Shown: positions 62,746-64,000 of the stretch, piece by piece
How positions within the stretch are numbered: the stretch's first letter is position 1
How the letters are laid out: every line of letters starts with the position of its first letter
From: Solirubrobacter sp963736505
GTDB taxonomy: Bacteria > Actinomycetota > Thermoleophilia > Solirubrobacterales > Solirubrobacteraceae
Length of the DNA: 64,000 nucleotides
Direction: 5' to 3'
Assembly (NCBI GenBank): GCA_963736505.1
Contig: CAVTOZ010000003.1
Span: forward strand, 1,550,001-1,614,000
Program-made: the position numbers and the translations under genes
Notes under the pieces: generated by a model
Seen by the model: the letters and a program-made list of their open reading frames with translations, nothing else
What the model was told of the DNA's origin: nothing
The model's database searches: none

Positions 62746-63867
62746 ATGAGTGCTCAGCAGCGCGCCCGCGCGTTCGTCGACGAGGTCCTGATCCCGCGCG
62801 AGGTCGACGCGGAGCTGGGGCGGCTGGGGCCGGACGACGTCGCGCTGATCCGCCGCGAGGCGCTCGCGCGCGGCGTCTCGGGCGGCCTGCACCGGCGCGA
62901 GCACGGCGGCCAGGGCTGGACGCACGAGGAGTGGTTCCTCGTCGAGGAGCAGTTCGGGCGCTCGACCAACGCGCTCTCGTGGCACGTCCCGTCCGCGTAC
63001 AACGTGCTGGCGGCGGGGACGCCGGAGCAGATCGAGCGGTACCTCGAGCCGGCGCTGCGCGGCGAGCTGCATGACGCGTACGCGGTGACGGAGGAGCACG
63101 CGGGATCCGATCCGTCGGGCATCGCGACGACGGCGACGCGCGTCGACGGCGGCTGGCGGATCGACGGCGAGAAGTGGTTCGTCACCTACGGGGACATCGC
63201 GGCCGTCTACATCGTGATGGCGAACGCGCCGGAGCCGACGCTGTTCCTGATCGACGCCGGCGCGCCGGGGATCTCGGTCGTCGACGACCCGCCGTTCACG
63301 CACACGTACCCGCACGGGCATCCCACCCTGCGCTTCGACGGCGTGCGCGTAGGGGAGGACGCCGTGATCGGCGGCGTCGGCGGCGGCGACGAGCTGCAGC
63401 GCGCGTGGTTCACCGAAGAGCGGCTCGGGATCGCCGCCCGCGGCGTCGGAGCGATGCTGCGGCTGCTGGAGGAGACGACCGCGTGGGCGATCGCCCGCGT
63501 GCAGGGCGGCGCGCGGATCATCGACCACCAGGGCGTCGCGTTCCCGCTCGCCGACTCCGCGGCCGACGCCGCCGCGGGCCGGCTGCTCGGCCTCGAGGTC
63601 GCGCGGCTGGCCGACGCCGGCGCCGATCCGAAGCTCGTGCACGCGAAGGCGTCGATGGCCAAGCTGTTCGTGTCGGAGGCCGCCAACCGCTGCGCCGACC
63701 GGGCGCTTCAAATTTTTGGCGGCCGGGGATATACACGTGTCAACGTCGCGGAGCGCTTCTGGCGCGAGCTGCGGGTCGATCGGATCTGGGAGGGCACGAG
63801 CGAGATCCAGCGCCTGATCATCGCCCGCGCGCTCGAGAAGCGGGGCGTGGAGCGGGTGCTGTGGTGA
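62746..63867 (+). CDS. Acyl-CoA dehydrogenase family protein
   Basis: A 373-aa flavoenzyme. FAD/substrate motifs: AYAVTEEHAGSDPSGIATTA, WRIDGEKWFVTYGD, and LQIFGGRGYTRVNVAERFWR. The catalytic base is Glu349 in WEGTSEIQRL, the position used by short/medium-chain enzymes. The N-terminal helical domain is somewhat divergent. It should introduce a trans-2 double bond into an acyl-CoA. Together with the following acyl-CoA synthetase it forms an activation-oxidation module; the acid is not resolvable. A GGGGGGCGG run precedes the ATG. Confidence 0.9.
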   Translation: MSAQQRARAFVDEVLIPREVDAELGRLGPDDVALIRREALARGVSGGLHRREHGGQGWTHEEWFLVEEQFGRSTNALSWHVPSAYNVLAAGTPEQIERYLEPALRGELHDAYAVTEEHAGSDPSGIATTATRVDGGWRIDGEKWFVTYGDIAAVYIVMANAPEPTLFLIDAGAPGISVVDDPPFTHTYPHGHPTLRFDGVRVGEDAVIGGVGGGDELQRAWFTEERLGIAARGVGAMLRLLEETTAWAIARVQGGARIIDHQGVAFPLADSAADAAAGRLLGLEVARLADAGADPKLVHAKASMAKLFVSEAANRCADRALQIFGGRGYTRVNVAERFWRELRVDRIWEGTSEIQRLIIARALEKRGVERVLW

Positions 63868-64000
63868 ACGCGCTGTTCGCGCCGCGCTCGGTGGCGGTCG
63901 TCGGGGCGTCCGAGCGGCCCGGGTCCTACGGCGGCGAGGCGATGCTCAACCTCGCCCGCTTCGGCTACCCCGGCCGCGTCTACCCGGTCAACCCGCGGCG
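63864..64000 (+). CDS. Acyl-CoA synthetase, ADP-forming type (N-terminal part, runs off the window)
   Basis: GTG at 63864 overlaps the dehydrogenase stop (GTGA). The 45 residues present (VNALFAPRSVAVVGASERPG, then AMLNLARFGYPGRVYPVNP) are the CoA-binding Rossmann start of the acetate/acyl-CoA ligase (ADP-forming) family. The rest lies beyond the edge. Coupling to the acyl-CoA dehydrogenase suggests joint action on one acid. Confidence 0.82.
   Translation, partial: MNALFAPRSVAVVGASERPGSYGGEAMLNLARFGYPGRVYPVNPR

Overview
The window is very GC-rich, densely coded and carries a single-copy rpoB of actinobacterial type. Gene style (Tat/lipoprotein solute-binding proteins, a SARP-type regulator, LuxR-LAL regulator, DUF1800/DUF1501 pair, many GTG starts, overlapping stop/start codons) fits a soil actinobacterium, most likely class Thermoleophilia (Solirubrobacterales, e.g. 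Solirubrobacter/Conexibacter-like). This placement is inference from gene content; no rRNA or tRNA gene was seen. Most of the window reads as ordinary chromosome. I see no integrase, transposase, phage gene or CRISPR array.

Layout. (1) 1-5191: a partial secreted FG-GAP protein, divergent from rpoB, which is followed directly by an ArsR regulator and an SRPBCC protein instead of rpoC. (2) 5181-10766: a LacI-controlled sugar locus, with a binding-protein/two-permease importer lacking its own ATPase on one strand and an intracellular GH5 glycosidase on the other, sharing a promoter region with CGAAA-type operators. (3) 10774-15727: VOC protein, HAD hydrolase and a first spermidine/putrescine-type ABC operon (A-D-B-C). 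(4) 15597-25359: housekeeping and signalling singletons: CYTH protein, methyltransferase, GAF-PAS-PAS-GGDEF-EAL protein, metallo-beta-lactamase-fold hydrolase, SDR epimerase, PLP ammonia-lyase, Gfo/Idh oxidoreductase, dienelactone hydrolase, a 47-aa ORF. (5) 25360-32184: a frameshifted subtilase remnant, DUF1097 membrane protein, small secreted protein, then DUF1800-DUF1501-cupredoxin. (6) 32204-43542: secreted M28 peptidase, large SARP regulator, a 96-aa gene, an 85-bp tandem repeat, HrpA helicase, LuxR-LAL regulator. (7) 43467-54101: acyl-CoA ligase, then a signalling block with an orphan OmpR-type response regulator, a membrane GGDEF-EAL protein, MFS transporter, YCII protein, MCP and a membrane EAL protein. 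(8) 54257-62120: one tightly coupled operon with Rieske oxygenase, 24-codon ORF, PYROXD2-like FAD enzyme, a second polyamine-type ABC importer (D-B-C-A) and a TetR-hotdog thioesterase fusion. (9) 62126-64000: TetR, acyl-CoA dehydrogenase and the start of an ADP-forming acyl-CoA synthetase.

How the parts work together. The two clearest functional units are the LacI/GH5 locus (oligosaccharide import and intracellular hydrolysis) and the Rieske operon (import and oxidative attack of an organic cation, probably N-alkylated, with an acyl-CoA-sensing regulator inferred from the fusion). The Rieske operon plus the adjoining acyl-CoA genes is my best candidate for an undescribed catabolic system. Other points of note are an Asn at the RpoB position equivalent to E. 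coli 531, rpoB separated from rpoC with an attenuator-like hairpin in its leader, several starts placed 6-8 nt after a TAnnnT-like -10 box (leaderless mRNAs), and tail-to-tail overlaps at most convergent gene pairs.
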